Of a stretch of DNA of 64,000 nt, positions 1 to 8,626 are shown one piece after another. The notes beneath the pieces are model-generated. The model made no database searches. It had not been told where the DNA came from and saw nothing but the letters and a program-made list of their open reading frames with translations. Position 1 is the first letter of the stretch; every line of letters begins with the position of its first letter. Source of the stretch: an uncultured Chloroflexota bacterium. Its GTDB lineage: Bacteria > Chloroflexota > Anaerolineae > Anaerolineales > Anaerolineaceae. The stretch spans positions 1 through 64,000 of the forward strand of contig CADACE010000033.1 in the NCBI GenBank assembly GCA_902786265.1. Reading direction: 5' to 3'. Made by a program: the position numbers and the translations under genes.

Positions 1-1131
1 GTCAGTTTCGCAGCAAGCGATGAGTGTGCTGCCACTGCCGAGAAACGGATCTAGGACGATACCGTTTGTCATGGTACTGTTTCGGATTGGATAACTCATT
101 AGGGCGACCGGTTTCATTGTGGGATGCTCATTGTTTGCTTTAGGCCTGTCATATTCCCAAACAGTTGTCTGCTTTCTATCGGAATACCACTGATGAGTAC
201 CGTCCTCACGCCAACCAAAAATCACGGGCTCGTGGATCCATTGGTATGGACTTCTTCCCAAAACCAGAGCATTCTTTTTCCAAATACAGCAGCTGGATAA
301 TCTGAAGCCAGCTTCTTTAAAGGCTGTCCTGAAATTTATACCTTCGGTTTCTGCGTGAAATACGTATATACTTCCATCCTTAGCGAGGTTGTCGTGCATC
401 TGCATATATGCGGTCAACAGAAATTCATGGAATTCTGAATCACTCATGTTGTCATTCATGATGTGGTTGTTATTTCTTTTACCACCCAGATAGTCATCCA
501 ACATTTCGCTCTTATCACCATAGTTAACGTTATATGGCGGATCAGTCAGAACCATGTTCGCCTTCTGACCATCCATCAGTTGGACGTAGGTTTCTTCTTT
601 CGTACTGTCGCTACAGATAACTTTGTGTTTTCCGAGGTACCAAAGATCTCCGGAACGGGAAAAAACAGGTTTTGTAAGTTCCTCCTCTACATCAAAATCG
701 TCTTCTTTGATATCTTTGGAATGAATTTTGTTGAAAAGTGTCTCGATTTCCGGTGGCTCAAATCCGGTGAAACCCAGATCAAAGTTGGAATCCTGAATAT
801 CTTTCAGAAGATCTGCCAGGAGATTTTCATCCCATGCACCTGTGATTTTATTCAGCGCGATGTTGAGTGCTTTTTCTCTGGTCTTGTCGACATCCACCAA
901 AGCACACGGAACTTCGGTATATCCCAGATCTAAAGCAACGGTCAGTCTCTGATGTCCGCCAATGATGGTCATGTCTGCATTTACTACCAGAGGATCGGCA
1001 AAGCCAAATTCTTCAATTGAGCTTTTGATTTTCTCGTATTCTTTATCTCCAGGCTTTAGTTTTTTGCGCGGGTTATATACTGCCGGTTTCAGATCGGCAA
1101 TCGGTAAAACTTTTAATTCAGCTGTTTTCAT
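1..1131 (-). CDS. ParB-domain DNA methyltransferase, phage type (3' end outside window)
   Basis: I translated this from the reverse strand; it is open from the ATG at 1131 to the window edge. The N-terminal ~100 residues are a ParB/Srx-type nuclease-like domain, with a GGHQRL motif following IIG. A DNA methylase follows, with the catalytic DPPYN motif near residue 190 and the SAM-binding DPFLGSGST motif close to the window edge. That order (DPPY first) is typical of beta-class N4/N6 methyltransferases. In phages these proteins modify the phage genome against host restriction and usually sit beside terminase genes, which would lie left of the window. The start overlaps the upstream zinc-finger gene by 14 bases, which suggests translational coupling. 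The target base is not known. Confidence 0.85.
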   Translation of the reverse strand, partial: MKTAELKVLPIADLKPAVYNPRKKLKPGDKEYEKIKSSIEEFGFADPLVVNADMTIIGGHQRLTVALDLGYTEVPCALVDVDKTREKALNIALNKITGAWDENLLADLLKDIQDSNFDLGFTGFEPPEIETLFNKIHSKDIKEDDFDVEEELTKPVFSRSGDLWYLGKHKVICSDSTKEETYVQLMDGQKANMVLTDPPYNVNYGDKSEMLDDYLGGKRNNNHIMNDNMSDSEFHEFLLTAYMQMHDNLAKDGSIYVFHAETEGINFRTAFKEAGFRLSSCCIWKKNALVLGRSPYQWIHEPVIFGWREDGTHQWYSDRKQTTVWEYDRPKANNEHPTMKPVALMSYPIRNSTMTNGIVLDPFLGSGSTLIACCETD

Positions 1132-1321
1132 TGAGCATAGCCTCCAATTCAAGCTTTTTATCCTTGTGCCGGTATTCAAAATTCCAGAATGCTGACCGGC
1201 ATTTTGCAGTGCAGAACTTCCGCCTTCCCGGCTTCATCGGATTTCCACACCAGGGGCAGAACCGTTTTGCGCAGTTTTCGGTAAATTCCTTCAAATTTTG
1301 TTTTTCATATTCGGTCTCCAT
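1118..1321 (-). CDS. small zinc-finger phage protein
   Basis: The 67-aa protein has a CPWC pair and an FCTAKCRSAFWN segment. These four cysteines would form one treble-clef or zinc-ribbon finger. Similar tiny proteins are common in clostridial prophages between HNH and methylase genes; their function is unknown. It overlaps the methyltransferase start by 14 bases and lies just downstream of a terminator, so it probably begins a separate transcript. Basic residues around the finger suggest nucleic-acid binding, but this is inference. Confidence 0.6.
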   Translation of the reverse strand: METEYEKQNLKEFTENCAKRFCPWCGNPMKPGRRKFCTAKCRSAFWNFEYRHKDKKLELEAMLNENS

Positions 1322-1380
1322 GTCTTATTTCCTGAAACAATAACGATCGATTTTTGATGACTTTTGTCAAAAAACACAAC

Positions 1381-1418
1381 AAAAAAAGCAGCGATGAAAT
1401 TGATCATCACTGCTAATC
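1381..1418 (-). terminator. rho-independent terminator after HNH gene
   Basis: On the reverse strand AGCAGTGATGA and TTCATCGCTGCT form an 11-bp stem with a short loop, followed directly by a run of seven T. It lies about 155 bases downstream of the HNH stop codon and would close that transcript before the zinc-finger and methylase genes. Confidence 0.7.
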
Positions 1419-1489
1419 ATTTTGCGATTTTATGAGTAAATGGATGCTGTTTTGCGAATCCGGCTGTAGCTTGAACCCCACCCCTTTAA

Positions 1490-1571
1490 TTTCGCGGATT
1501 TTCGCGTGAGAGGGGCCGCCGGTCTTCCTGCAGGAGCGTGTAGAGATTTGACCCCGCCCCGGGGTGGTCAG
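1490..1571 (-). other. GC-rich segment resembling a phage cos/packaging site (candidate)
   Basis: Immediately after the HNH stop codon the reverse strand reads a GC-rich patch (CCCCGGGGCGGGGTC, then CGGCGGCCCC, then CGCGAAAATCCGCG) in an otherwise AT-rich non-coding stretch. In HNH-containing tailed phages the cohesive-end site commonly lies between the HNH gene and the terminase genes and has this look. No cleavage position can be read from sequence alone. Confidence 0.3.
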
Positions 1572-1931
1572 TCAGTAGTGATACTGCGGGTGGCTATCCT
1601 CCGTCCAGGTCTTCCGGTCATGACATTGCTTGCAGAGCGGTTGCCAGTTGTCCTGATCCCAGAAAAGTTTCTGATCTCCGCGGTTCGGTATGATATGGTC
1701 GACGACGGTCGCTTTGACGTACCGTCCGGCTTTGGCGCATTCGGCACACAGCGGATGTGACTGAAGGAACCGTTTACTCTCCCGTTGCCAGGCTTTTCCG
1801 TATCCTCTGCCCGATGCCGACCGTATCTCTTCGGGGTGCTTCGCTCTGTGTTTCTCACAGTACTTTGTCCCGGAAGGGATAAGAGCTGGGCAGCCGGGAT
1901 GGCTGCAAGGGTGGTCTGGTCGTTTGGGCAT
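1572..1931 (-). CDS. HNH endonuclease (phage packaging-associated)
   Basis: The 119-aa protein begins after a good GGAGG ribosome-binding site. It has an N-terminal CSHPGCP...YCEKH zinc-binding pair, a central CAEC pair, the catalytic VDHIIP motif near residue 78 and a C-terminal CKQCHDRK. This is the classic phage HNH nuclease. Such proteins nick DNA at the cos site together with terminase in HK97-like phages. The gene ends at a GC-rich cos-like patch, which fits that role. It is separated from the leftward replication operon by the secreted-protein gene at 2063-2872. Confidence 0.9.
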   Translation of the reverse strand: MPKRPDHPCSHPGCPALIPSGTKYCEKHRAKHPEEIRSASGRGYGKAWQRESKRFLQSHPLCAECAKAGRYVKATVVDHIIPNRGDQKLFWDQDNWQPLCKQCHDRKTWTEDSHPQYHY

Positions 1932-2013
1932 ACGCGCCTCCGTATGATTTTCTATACTAACAGCTTACCCTATTTTGACAGATAGAATTTATACGATTTT
2001 GGACAGGCTTTTT

Positions 2014-2042
2014 TTGAAAAGGTAAAGAGAATATGATATAAT
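2014..2042 (+). promoter_or_regulatory. sigma-70 promoter for the secreted-protein gene
   Basis: TTGAAA at 2014-2019 and a perfect TATAAT at 2037-2042 are 17 bases apart. The start codon of the gene follows at 2063 after GGGGAC. The gene therefore has its own promoter and is oriented against the surrounding phage genes, as expected for a moron. Confidence 0.7.
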
Positions 2043-2062
2043 AAAAAAAAGGGGACAATCCA

Positions 2063-2872
2063 ATGAATAGAAAAATCGGATTATTTTTTTTCGTTATATT
2101 ATTACTGTCTATTCAATTCTCTTTAGCATATAGTGATGATTTTCTGAATGTATTTTGGGGAAAAACAAAATCAGAGGTACAGCGTATTGCCCCAGATTAC
2201 GAAAAAATCAGTGATAATCGTTATCTTATTGATTATATGGAGAGTGAAAAAAATGACGATAGTATTGCTTGGCTTGTCTCTTTCGATGAGAAAGGAATTG
2301 TCGATGCAGTATTTGTGATGTTTGAGTTGGAAAAACTAGAGAATATTACGCAGGCAACAGCTATAGGTTTAGAATTAATGGGAGTTTCTACTGAGAGTAT
2401 TGAAAGATCAGATCATGCAGATTGGTTTTATGATATTTGGACTTCAGATGATTGCTATTGCAACACCAGAGTAAGTGAAGAAAATCCTCAATTCTATTCT
2501 GTTACTTGTATAGGACCTGAAATAACTAAAGAAGATACCATATCTTCTAATACTGTAGACACTGGAAGAAGCAGAATTACATTAGAAGAAACAAGCATTC
2601 AAGATGGAATATTAATTGCAACCTTTCTTATTGAAAATGTAAGTGATCGAGTAGATTATATTAGTAGTATTCGGTTTAGCGCAAAAGATTCTAATTATGA
2701 AAAATTACCCGAAACATTCAATTGTCCTGGAAGCTCTTTTTCAGGTCAACTTGCGCCCGGTGACAAAGTAAGAGGAAATATTTGTTTTAAAGGAGTTAAG
2801 AATAAACCTATAACGATTTCATATACCACGAATGCAATTTCTGGAGAAATATTCACGTTTGTTGTTGAATAA
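2063..2872 (+). CDS. secreted protein of unknown function (phage moron-like cargo)
   Basis: The 269-aa protein has an N-terminal signal peptide (basic MNRK, a hydrophobic stretch ending near SLAYS). The C-terminal ~100 residues read as a beta-sandwich of the FxLYD/DUF4352 sort (alternating strands, a conserved N-V, PG-S-F pattern and a final ITISY strand). I cannot assign a function. The gene is markedly AT-rich, has its own consensus promoter, runs opposite to its neighbours, and is followed by a decayed copy of the adjacent regulator's 3' end. Together these point to a late insertion into the phage operon. Confidence 0.75.
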   Translation: MNRKIGLFFFVILLLSIQFSLAYSDDFLNVFWGKTKSEVQRIAPDYEKISDNRYLIDYMESEKNDDSIAWLVSFDEKGIVDAVFVMFELEKLENITQATAIGLELMGVSTESIERSDHADWFYDIWTSDDCYCNTRVSEENPQFYSVTCIGPEITKEDTISSNTVDTGRSRITLEETSIQDGILIATFLIENVSDRVDYISSIRFSAKDSNYEKLPETFNCPGSSFSGQLAPGDKVRGNICFKGVKNKPITISYTTNAISGEIFTFVVE

Positions 2873-2940
2873 TTCTTTGAAATATAAATTAGATGAGTAA
2901 TTGATAATAAAAACGGGGATGGCAATGTTTTCAAAATTAT

Positions 2941-3083
2941 ATTATCATCTCATTCTGAACAGCATGACGGTCAACCACTCCAACGATTTTAATTTTCCGC
3001 TTGTATCCAGCAGATGTTTCTGGTTTCATATAATTAGTTACATAGTCTTCGGCATTGCAACCATAGTTTTTTCATTTCTGTAA
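2941..3083 (-). pseudogene. decayed duplicate of the 3' end of the sigma-like regulator gene
   Basis: The stretch aligns almost end to end with the first ~140 bases of the intact gene at 3184-3645 (shared blocks: AACAGCA-GACGGTCA, TTCCGCTTGTAT, ACATAGT, CATAGTTTTT). In the matching reverse frame it is broken by several stop codons (for example after KTM and after LII) but retains a C-terminal LEWLTVMLF that matches LERLTVLLF. It is a non-functional remnant lying between the moron gene and the terminator. Confidence 0.75.
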
Positions 3084-3143
3084 GATAACTAAATATAGAC
3101 CGAATATTGGCAATATTCAGAAATTGTTCATCCTCTGAAAATA

Positions 3144-3182
3144 TAAAAAGCCTGCTCGAAATTACTCGGGCAGGCCTTTTCA
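3144..3182 (-). terminator. terminator of the leftward replication operon
   Basis: On the reverse strand GCCTGCCCGAG and CGAGCAGGC form a stem around TAATTT, followed by TTTTT. It starts directly after the stop codon of the regulator gene at 3184, so it ends the transcript that begins near 8.6 kb. Confidence 0.8.
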
Positions 3183-3183
3183 A

Positions 3184-3645
3184 TTATCCTTTTCCAAACA
3201 GCAAGACGGTCAGCCGTTCCAGTGCCCGGCTCTTCCGCTTGTATGCCGTGGATGGTTCGATGTTCAGATAGTCGGCAACATAGTACGCAGCGCTGCAGCC
3301 GTAGTTTTTCTCGCTGCCGTAAAAAGCCTCAAGAACGTATTTGTCCTCGTCGGAAAGCTGTGCCCAGGCCGGTTTGAACCAGTCCATATATTCCATCGCC
3401 TGCCGGTACCGCTCCTTCAGGATGTCAATCTCTTCGATCCCGTTCAGCATCCTGTTCTCCCCAGCTTTCGGATCATGTACTCTCGGCATTCCGTCCCATT
3501 TGGGAGTTGCCGGAACAGCTATTTTCTCAAAAGCCTTCTTGATTTCCTCATCGGTGCTGTTGATGATGAACCGCATGCTCGCGTAATCCTTTATCGCAGC
3601 GACAGCCGCGGACCGTTTGTCTAAATACTTCCACATAATACTCAT
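3184..3645 (-). CDS. phage sigma-like / late transcription regulator (DUF1492-like)
   Basis: The 153-aa protein starts after AAGGAG. The C-terminal half has the region-4-like helix-turn-helix of phage late regulators: LSDEDKYVLEAFYG, then a helix pair ending in AYKRKSRALERL. Proteins of this sort close the early operon in clostridial phages and probably switch on packaging and structural genes. It is the last gene of the leftward operon before the terminator. A decayed copy of its 3' end lies just downstream. Family assignment is from pattern only. Confidence 0.65.
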   Translation of the reverse strand: MSIMWKYLDKRSAAVAAIKDYASMRFIINSTDEEIKKAFEKIAVPATPKWDGMPRVHDPKAGENRMLNGIEEIDILKERYRQAMEYMDWFKPAWAQLSDEDKYVLEAFYGSEKNYGCSAAYYVADYLNIEPSTAYKRKSRALERLTVLLFGKG

Positions 3646-3657
3646 GAGTTTCTCTCC

Positions 3658-5037
3658 TTACTTTTTCAGCTGCGCCTTTACGGCGGCGATCAGTTTTTCC
3701 TGTGTCACGTCCTTCTGGACCAGGGCTTTCAGAACGTCCTCATCAACCGTGTCCCTGGTCAGGAGGTGGTGAATGGTCACCACCTCTTTCTGCCCCTGCC
3801 GCCACAGGCGGGCGTTAGTCTGCTGGTACATTTCCAGGCTCCAGACTAGGGAGAACCAGACCAGGATGTGTCCTCCCTTCTGGATGTTGAGGCCGTGTCC
3901 CGCGGATGCCGGGGAGATCAGTGCGACCTGTATCTTCCCGTCGTTCCAGTCCGCGATGTCGCATCCTCTCTTCAGATCCCTCGGATGGTATCCGAGTTCC
4001 GTCAGATATTCTTGGATACGCTGATGATCGTGCTGGTACCAGTATGCAATAAGGACGTTCTGCCCATTAGCCTGTTCGATAAGGTCGCCAAGCAGCTCAA
4101 GTTTCCGGTCGTGGATGACGCGCATCTCTCTGTCGGCGTTGTAGACAGCACCGTTCGCCATTTGCAGCAGTTTACCGGAAAGCACACCGGCGTTGGCCGC
4201 GTCGATGACGTCCCCGTCCAGTTCCACAAGCAGTTGGTTTTTCATCTCCCAGTACAGTTTCCGTTCGTCCGGCTCCATGTCGGCGTAATGGTCTACCATC
4301 ACCTGCTTCGGCATGTCCAGCCAGTCCAGCGCTTTCATGGAAACGGAGATGTCGGAGATCCTTTCGTAGATCGTGTGCTCCGCTCCGGGGATCGGTGTAT
4401 ATCCGTAAACCACACCCGTGTAGGGGTTTATACCGTCTTCCGTGAAATAACGGTCGCGGTAGTTGCTGATAAACTTTCCGAGCCTCTCTCCCCGGTCGAT
4501 TAGGTAGGTTTCCGCCCAGAGGTCCATCAGTCCGTTGGATGCCGGAGTCCCGGTCAAGCCGACGATGCGTTTGATGTAGGGACGAACTTTCCGCAGCGCC
4601 TTCCACCTCAGGCTCTGGTGGTTCTTGAAGGATGACAGTTCGTCGATCACCACCATATCGAACGGCCACTGTTCCTTCCTTTTCTCAAACCGGTCAGTAA
4701 GCCATTTGACGTTTTCCCGGTTGACGACGTAGACGTCCGCGGATGTTTCCAGCGCTGCTTCCCGCTGCTTCGCAGTTCCGGTGATCACTGACATCCGCAG
4801 AAAGGACGCGTGTTCCCAGTTTTCCCGCTCCTCGGGCCATACAAATTTCGCGATGCGCAGGGGACCGATTATCAGAGTCTTGCCGACATCAAAGCTGTCG
4901 AACATCAGGTCGAGGATTGCGGTCAGGGAGATGACCGACTTGCCTAATCCCATGCTTAAGATAAGCATCGCTTCCGGGTGAGACTTTACGAAATCTACGC
5001 AATAATTCTGATATTTATGTAAATTCTCTCTTTTCAT
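3658..5037 (-). CDS. SNF2-family DEAD/DEAH helicase (phage replication)
   Basis: The 459-aa protein carries the Walker A segment SMGLGKSV near residue 30, the Walker B VVIDELSSFKN near 130, motif III GLTGTPASN near 160, and C-terminal motifs V-VI ending in ARLWRQGQK. This is the short phage-type SNF2 helicase without extra DNA-targeting domains. It probably remodels replication or recombination intermediates. Its ATG overlaps the stop of the upstream 74-aa gene (ATGA), so the two are coupled. Confidence 0.85.
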   Translation of the reverse strand: MKRENLHKYQNYCVDFVKSHPEAMLILSMGLGKSVISLTAILDLMFDSFDVGKTLIIGPLRIAKFVWPEERENWEHASFLRMSVITGTAKQREAALETSADVYVVNRENVKWLTDRFEKRKEQWPFDMVVIDELSSFKNHQSLRWKALRKVRPYIKRIVGLTGTPASNGLMDLWAETYLIDRGERLGKFISNYRDRYFTEDGINPYTGVVYGYTPIPGAEHTIYERISDISVSMKALDWLDMPKQVMVDHYADMEPDERKLYWEMKNQLLVELDGDVIDAANAGVLSGKLLQMANGAVYNADREMRVIHDRKLELLGDLIEQANGQNVLIAYWYQHDHQRIQEYLTELGYHPRDLKRGCDIADWNDGKIQVALISPASAGHGLNIQKGGHILVWFSLVWSLEMYQQTNARLWRQGQKEVVTIHHLLTRDTVDEDVLKALVQKDVTQEKLIAAVKAQLKK

Positions 5038-5258
5038 TCGATCCCTTTCTCATCGATCTCTTTCATGATCTGGTTCAACAGTGCCGGTCCATCCAAGTCA
5101 GTCATCAAGCAGAACCTCTCCGAAAAGAAGAATTCCGTGATCTCACCGACCCTGTCCCGCGCCTTTTCATCATTCGGATGCAACTTCAGTCTCCGGTATG
5201 CCGGACGGAATTCCCTGACCGCCTGGAGGATGACAGCGTTCGCAAGTTTCCTATACAT
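5034..5258 (-). CDS. small phage protein of unknown function
   Basis: The 74-aa protein is helical and charged, with a FFFSERFCLMTDLDGP segment in the C-terminal half. Proteins of this size and pattern occur just before the SNF2 gene in many clostridial prophages, without known function. It overlaps both neighbours by a few bases, so it is part of a tightly packed operon. Confidence 0.55.
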   Translation of the reverse strand: MYRKLANAVILQAVREFRPAYRRLKLHPNDEKARDRVGEITEFFFSERFCLMTDLDGPALLNQIMKEIDEKGIE

Positions 5259-5457
5259 CTTCCTTCAGCTCTTCCAGTTCTGCTTTCAGTGCTTCGTTTT
5301 CTGACATGAGATCTGCAATCGTCTCGTCTTGCTTATCCATGTAATCTTGCAGAAGCCGCATGACCTCATATCCCATGTGCTTTTTCACAGCTTCCAGTAG
5401 ATCCAGTCGATCAAAAACCATTTCTGTACTTCCATCATTCATTTTGATTACGATCAT
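5251..5457 (-). CDS. small hypothetical phage protein with coiled-coil tail
   Basis: This 68-aa ORF lies between the VRR-NUC and 74-aa genes and overlaps both. The C-terminal half (ADLMSENEALKAELEELK) is a short coiled coil, and the N-terminal IVIKMNDGSTEMVF is probably a beta-hairpin. I do not recognise the family. Confidence 0.5.
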   Translation of the reverse strand: MIVIKMNDGSTEMVFDRLDLLEAVKKHMGYEVMRLLQDYMDKQDETIADLMSENEALKAELEELKEDV

Positions 5458-5740
5458 CGTTCATTCCTCTTATCTCATCAAGGATTCCGGATATCTGTTC
5501 CGGGGCATCCAGAATGAATACTTTGAATCCCAATCCTGTCAGCATCCTGTGCCGCAGCATCTGCAGTCTCCGAGGTTTCCCGCCAGGTGCTTTCACTTCA
5601 ACAAATCCGATGCGTCCTTCCGGTAGTAGCACCATGCGGTCCGGCATACCATCCATCCCAGGTGATATGAGTTTCGGACAGATACCGCCGACCGCTTTTG
5701 TCTCTCGCGTCAATCGTTGTTCAATATATTTTTCTCTCAA
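5435..5740 (-). CDS. VRR-NUC domain nuclease
   Basis: The 101-aa protein is a complete stand-alone VRR-NUC domain. It has the conserved start with a Glu (REKYIEQRL), the SPGMDGMPDRMVLLPEGRIGFVEVK core with catalytic Asp and E-x-K, and a terminal GFKVFILD strand. In phages these are structure-specific nucleases used in replication or recombination. The likely start is TTG at 5740, placed seven bases after AGGAG. The 135-base gap to the primase gene holds only AT-rich sequence with a small palindrome. Confidence 0.85.
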   Translation of the reverse strand: MREKYIEQRLTRETKAVGGICPKLISPGMDGMPDRMVLLPEGRIGFVEVKAPGGKPRRLQMLRHRMLTGLGFKVFILDAPEQISGILDEIRGMNDDRNQNE

Positions 5741-5874
5741 GGTTGCTCCTGTACGCTATGTTGTGATGGTCATGATGGTGCTATACATAACTTTTATATA
5801 TATGAAATTTCTGAAATTTCAGCCCTAAAGGGGGTTTAATACAGAGAGTATCATGACCATCACACACAAACAAA

Positions 5875-8130
5875 TTACGACTCAGAATCTGAAAGCTGCA
5901 GCCCCCGAACAAAAGAACCTTTATTCGTTCTGTGACGAATAAAACCGCGTTGTGCCAATGTTCCGTAAAACTCCGTGGTACTTCTGGTAAACTCTCCAGA
6001 ACGGGCAGAATAAGCGCGGTAGCTAGAATACAGCTCGCCGGACTTCTCTTCATACTCATCTCCGGTCTCGCAACAATCGTCTAGAAAATGGCTCATCCAA
6101 TCATTGTCGGCTTTATACTTATCGATTGCAGCATGGACGCATTTCGGCACTTCCAATTTGAAATCAGCTTTGATGGCCTTCTGTGCACCTTCAATAATCC
6201 ACTTCACAATATACGGACCGGCATTTTCAAGAAGATACTTCGAATAATTCTTGATTTCACCACTCCCGGAAATGGTGGCATTGAACGGGATAACGATCAA
6301 CCTCCTCCAGATACCATTGTCCATTGCACCTACTTTTGGTAGATGGTTTGTGTAAAGAACCAATGTATGAGTAGGTTTGAATTTGAATGGATCCTTGTAT
6401 TTCTTTTCCCCTTCTATCTCGTCCGTGGATGAGAGTTGCTTGACAATTGATGTGGACAGGCGCATACCTTCTTCAAGTTCTGCTGCGATCAGAATACGTT
6501 TTCCCTTGACCTCGGCGAGTTCCGGTTTTACATTTCGGCGGCATCCGACTGTCAGTGCGTCTGCGGAAATCATGCCACTGTAAGTGCCCATCGCACCAGC
6601 AATCGAATTCCAAAAGGTTGACTTCCCATTGCTTCCCATTCCATAGGAAATGGTCAGCGTTTCCTGATATACATCTCCAATGGCACATAGTCCCACAGTC
6701 TGTTGTACATATTCGATCAGTTCATCGTCTCCCTGAAAAATGCGGTTGATTGAATCCAACCACAGGTCTTTCCCATCTTCTCCAGGCGCGAATGCTGTGA
6801 TCATGGTAATGTAATCAGCCGAATCGTGGTCACGTCTACCGGAAAGCCCGTTCCGCAGATCGTAAGTTCCGTCAGGACAATTAAGTAAGAATTCGTGACT
6901 GTCAAGTTCCCGGGTTTCCACTTCCACCATAGGCTTTACTGCCGTCAAGGCGGAACTGATATACTTTATGTCCCGACGTTTCATAACGAAAACGAGATAA
7001 GCCTTTGCGGCGCAGAAGTTTGTATAAGCCTTCACTTGGTCAGTCTGTATCTGCCTTTCAAGTGTCCGACCTCCAGCTAAAATTGCTTGCTCGGACACAC
7101 CGAGCTGTCGGAGTTTTTCCTTTGCTTTCATAAGAGCTTCCTGCGCGTCGGCGAGCTGCCTGTCAAGGAAATTCTCAAGACAACCGATTGATTTCGATTT
7201 AGATTCAACCCACCGGGTACCGTCATACACGATGAAATCCGTACCGGTTGAAAATGCCAGTTCATTGGCACAGTCCGCCGCCACAACTTTCGCCTGCCCG
7301 ATATCGGAGTAATCGGAAGGTTTCAATGCACAGACTGGACGGTATTGGTCAGGAGGAATATATCCTTCCTGGCTCTGTACTTTTTTCGCAAAGCGTCCAG
7401 CGCTTGCCCAGATTTTTCCAAGTTCCGTATCATCCAGGGGAGGATCACACTTCCCGGCTTCTTCCATGAAAATCCCGAAGGCTTCCTCCGTTGCTCCCAT
7501 CCGTTTGACTAGTCTCCCAGCGAAGCGACTCATTGTCGCATTTCTGCGACCTTCTTCAATGATCACCCGATCGCCATAGCTGCCGGACGCCATATCTTTG
7601 TCAAACTCATCCACTTCCAGAAACTTCGTCAGTGTCTTGCTACCATTGAACAGTTCCACTTTCGGATTTTTAGTTCCGAAAAAGAACCTGGCAGCATCCA
7701 TCGCTCCTTTGTCAAAATATGGATATAGGCTGTTCAGCATTTTCTTCAGACCGCTGTATTCGGCATAATTGATTACGGGATCTATAGCAAAGAATACATG
7801 GAACTTCGGCCTTGCAGACTTGCCGTTTTTCACCTTCATATGATTCCGGCTGTAATGAACAGCAAAACTGACATCTGGAAACGCCTCTGCAATATCTGCC
7901 GGAGTGATCCATTCCGCTGGTTCTTCGGAATGGTCATTGTCACAGTCTACGGCAAGGCAGTCGCTGCCTATGAAGTTGTCATTACTTCGGTATCCATTCC
8001 GGTATTCAGCGCAGACGTAATCCCGACAGACTGCTTGGAAAAAAGATGGTTTGTCTTTTATCTCAATTTTGTGCGGATACAGGCAGTTCGTCTCATTGCC
8101 GATGCAGTCCGCATAATATAATGTAAACAT
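5875..8130 (-). CDS. phage primase-helicase (D5/P4 type)
   Basis: The 751-aa protein follows a GGGAGG site. The N-terminal ~270 residues are a primase-like domain with DCDNDHSEEP and FHVFFAIDP. A linker and D5_N-like region follow, then a superfamily 3 helicase core with Walker A GMGSNGKST near residue 495, Walker B IAAELEEGM and sensor LYTNHLPKV. The C-terminal helical domain ends in GLQLSDSES. Such proteins prime and unwind phage or satellite DNA at the origin. It heads the main leftward replication block and makes the island capable of its own replication together with the polymerase at 10.9 kb. Confidence 0.9.
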   Translation of the reverse strand: MFTLYYADCIGNETNCLYPHKIEIKDKPSFFQAVCRDYVCAEYRNGYRSNDNFIGSDCLAVDCDNDHSEEPAEWITPADIAEAFPDVSFAVHYSRNHMKVKNGKSARPKFHVFFAIDPVINYAEYSGLKKMLNSLYPYFDKGAMDAARFFFGTKNPKVELFNGSKTLTKFLEVDEFDKDMASGSYGDRVIIEEGRRNATMSRFAGRLVKRMGATEEAFGIFMEEAGKCDPPLDDTELGKIWASAGRFAKKVQSQEGYIPPDQYRPVCALKPSDYSDIGQAKVVAADCANELAFSTGTDFIVYDGTRWVESKSKSIGCLENFLDRQLADAQEALMKAKEKLRQLGVSEQAILAGGRTLERQIQTDQVKAYTNFCAAKAYLVFVMKRRDIKYISSALTAVKPMVEVETRELDSHEFLLNCPDGTYDLRNGLSGRRDHDSADYITMITAFAPGEDGKDLWLDSINRIFQGDDELIEYVQQTVGLCAIGDVYQETLTISYGMGSNGKSTFWNSIAGAMGTYSGMISADALTVGCRRNVKPELAEVKGKRILIAAELEEGMRLSTSIVKQLSSTDEIEGEKKYKDPFKFKPTHTLVLYTNHLPKVGAMDNGIWRRLIVIPFNATISGSGEIKNYSKYLLENAGPYIVKWIIEGAQKAIKADFKLEVPKCVHAAIDKYKADNDWMSHFLDDCCETGDEYEEKSGELYSSYRAYSARSGEFTRSTTEFYGTLAQRGFIRHRTNKGSFVRGLQLSDSES

Positions 8131-8178
8131 TCTTAAACCTCCCGGCAGACCGGGAATAACTCCGGCCTGCCTTTTCTG

Positions 8179-8511
8179 TTAGTCATCTGAATCGAAGCAC
8201 TGATCGTTGACGGCTTTTTGAATAAATTCAAAAGACTTCATAACGGAATCCAATCCGGCGTCACCGCAGACACCGATTTCAAATCCGACCACATTTCCCT
8301 CTTCATCAAAGAAGGGATCAAAACAGAAATCTCCTTTATGGCATACGATGCGGATGTAAGTGCGGCCGCCGGCGCTCCTGGATGCCGAACCCTTATATCC
8401 GGTAGTTCCGGCTTCCACCGCAAGACGGACCGAAGGTGTGCTCACGATCCGCTTATATGTTTCGACCATCTCCCCGTTGATTTTCTTCATACCCTTTTCA
8501 ATTTCAAACAT
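8179..8511 (-). CDS. hypothetical phage protein, first full gene of the leftward operon
   Basis: I place the start at the ATG at 8511 because AGGAGG lies seven bases upstream; a longer reading from 8574 has no such site. The 110-aa product starts with MFEIEKGMKKINGEMVETYK and has an FDPFFDEEGNVVGFEIGV strand pair and an acidic tail. I do not recognise it. Its position suggests an early replication accessory factor. Confidence 0.6.
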   Translation of the reverse strand: MFEIEKGMKKINGEMVETYKRIVSTPSVRLAVEAGTTGYKGSASRSAGGRTYIRIVCHKGDFCFDPFFDEEGNVVGFEIGVCGDAGLDSVMKSFEFIQKAVNDQCFDSDD

Positions 8512-8548
8512 AAAATACCTCCTTGTTGTTCTTCCCGCCGACAGCCCT

Positions 8549-8602
8549 TTAGGCTTTTCCGTTAACCGAACCAATAATTTCTGGTGGACTCCTGTATTTC
8601 AT
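8549..8602 (-). CDS. 17-codon leader ORF of the leftward operon (candidate)
   Basis: An ATG at 8602 follows GAAAGGAG with correct spacing and opens a reading frame, MKYRSPPEIIGSVNGKA, that stops at 8549. The same frame is open upstream through motif copy 1 without a stop. It precedes the 110-aa gene. It could be a leader peptide or a remnant of a longer gene; no family can be recognised at this size. Confidence 0.3.
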   Translation of the reverse strand: MKYRSPPEIIGSVNGKA

Positions 8603-8626
8603 AGGAAAGCTCCTTTCAACGTTCTG

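Noticed and set aside
2941..3083. Small coding gene on the plus strand (2901-3083 frame)
   Set aside because: The sequence is explained by the decayed copy of the reverse-strand regulator gene; the plus-strand frame has no ribosome-binding site.
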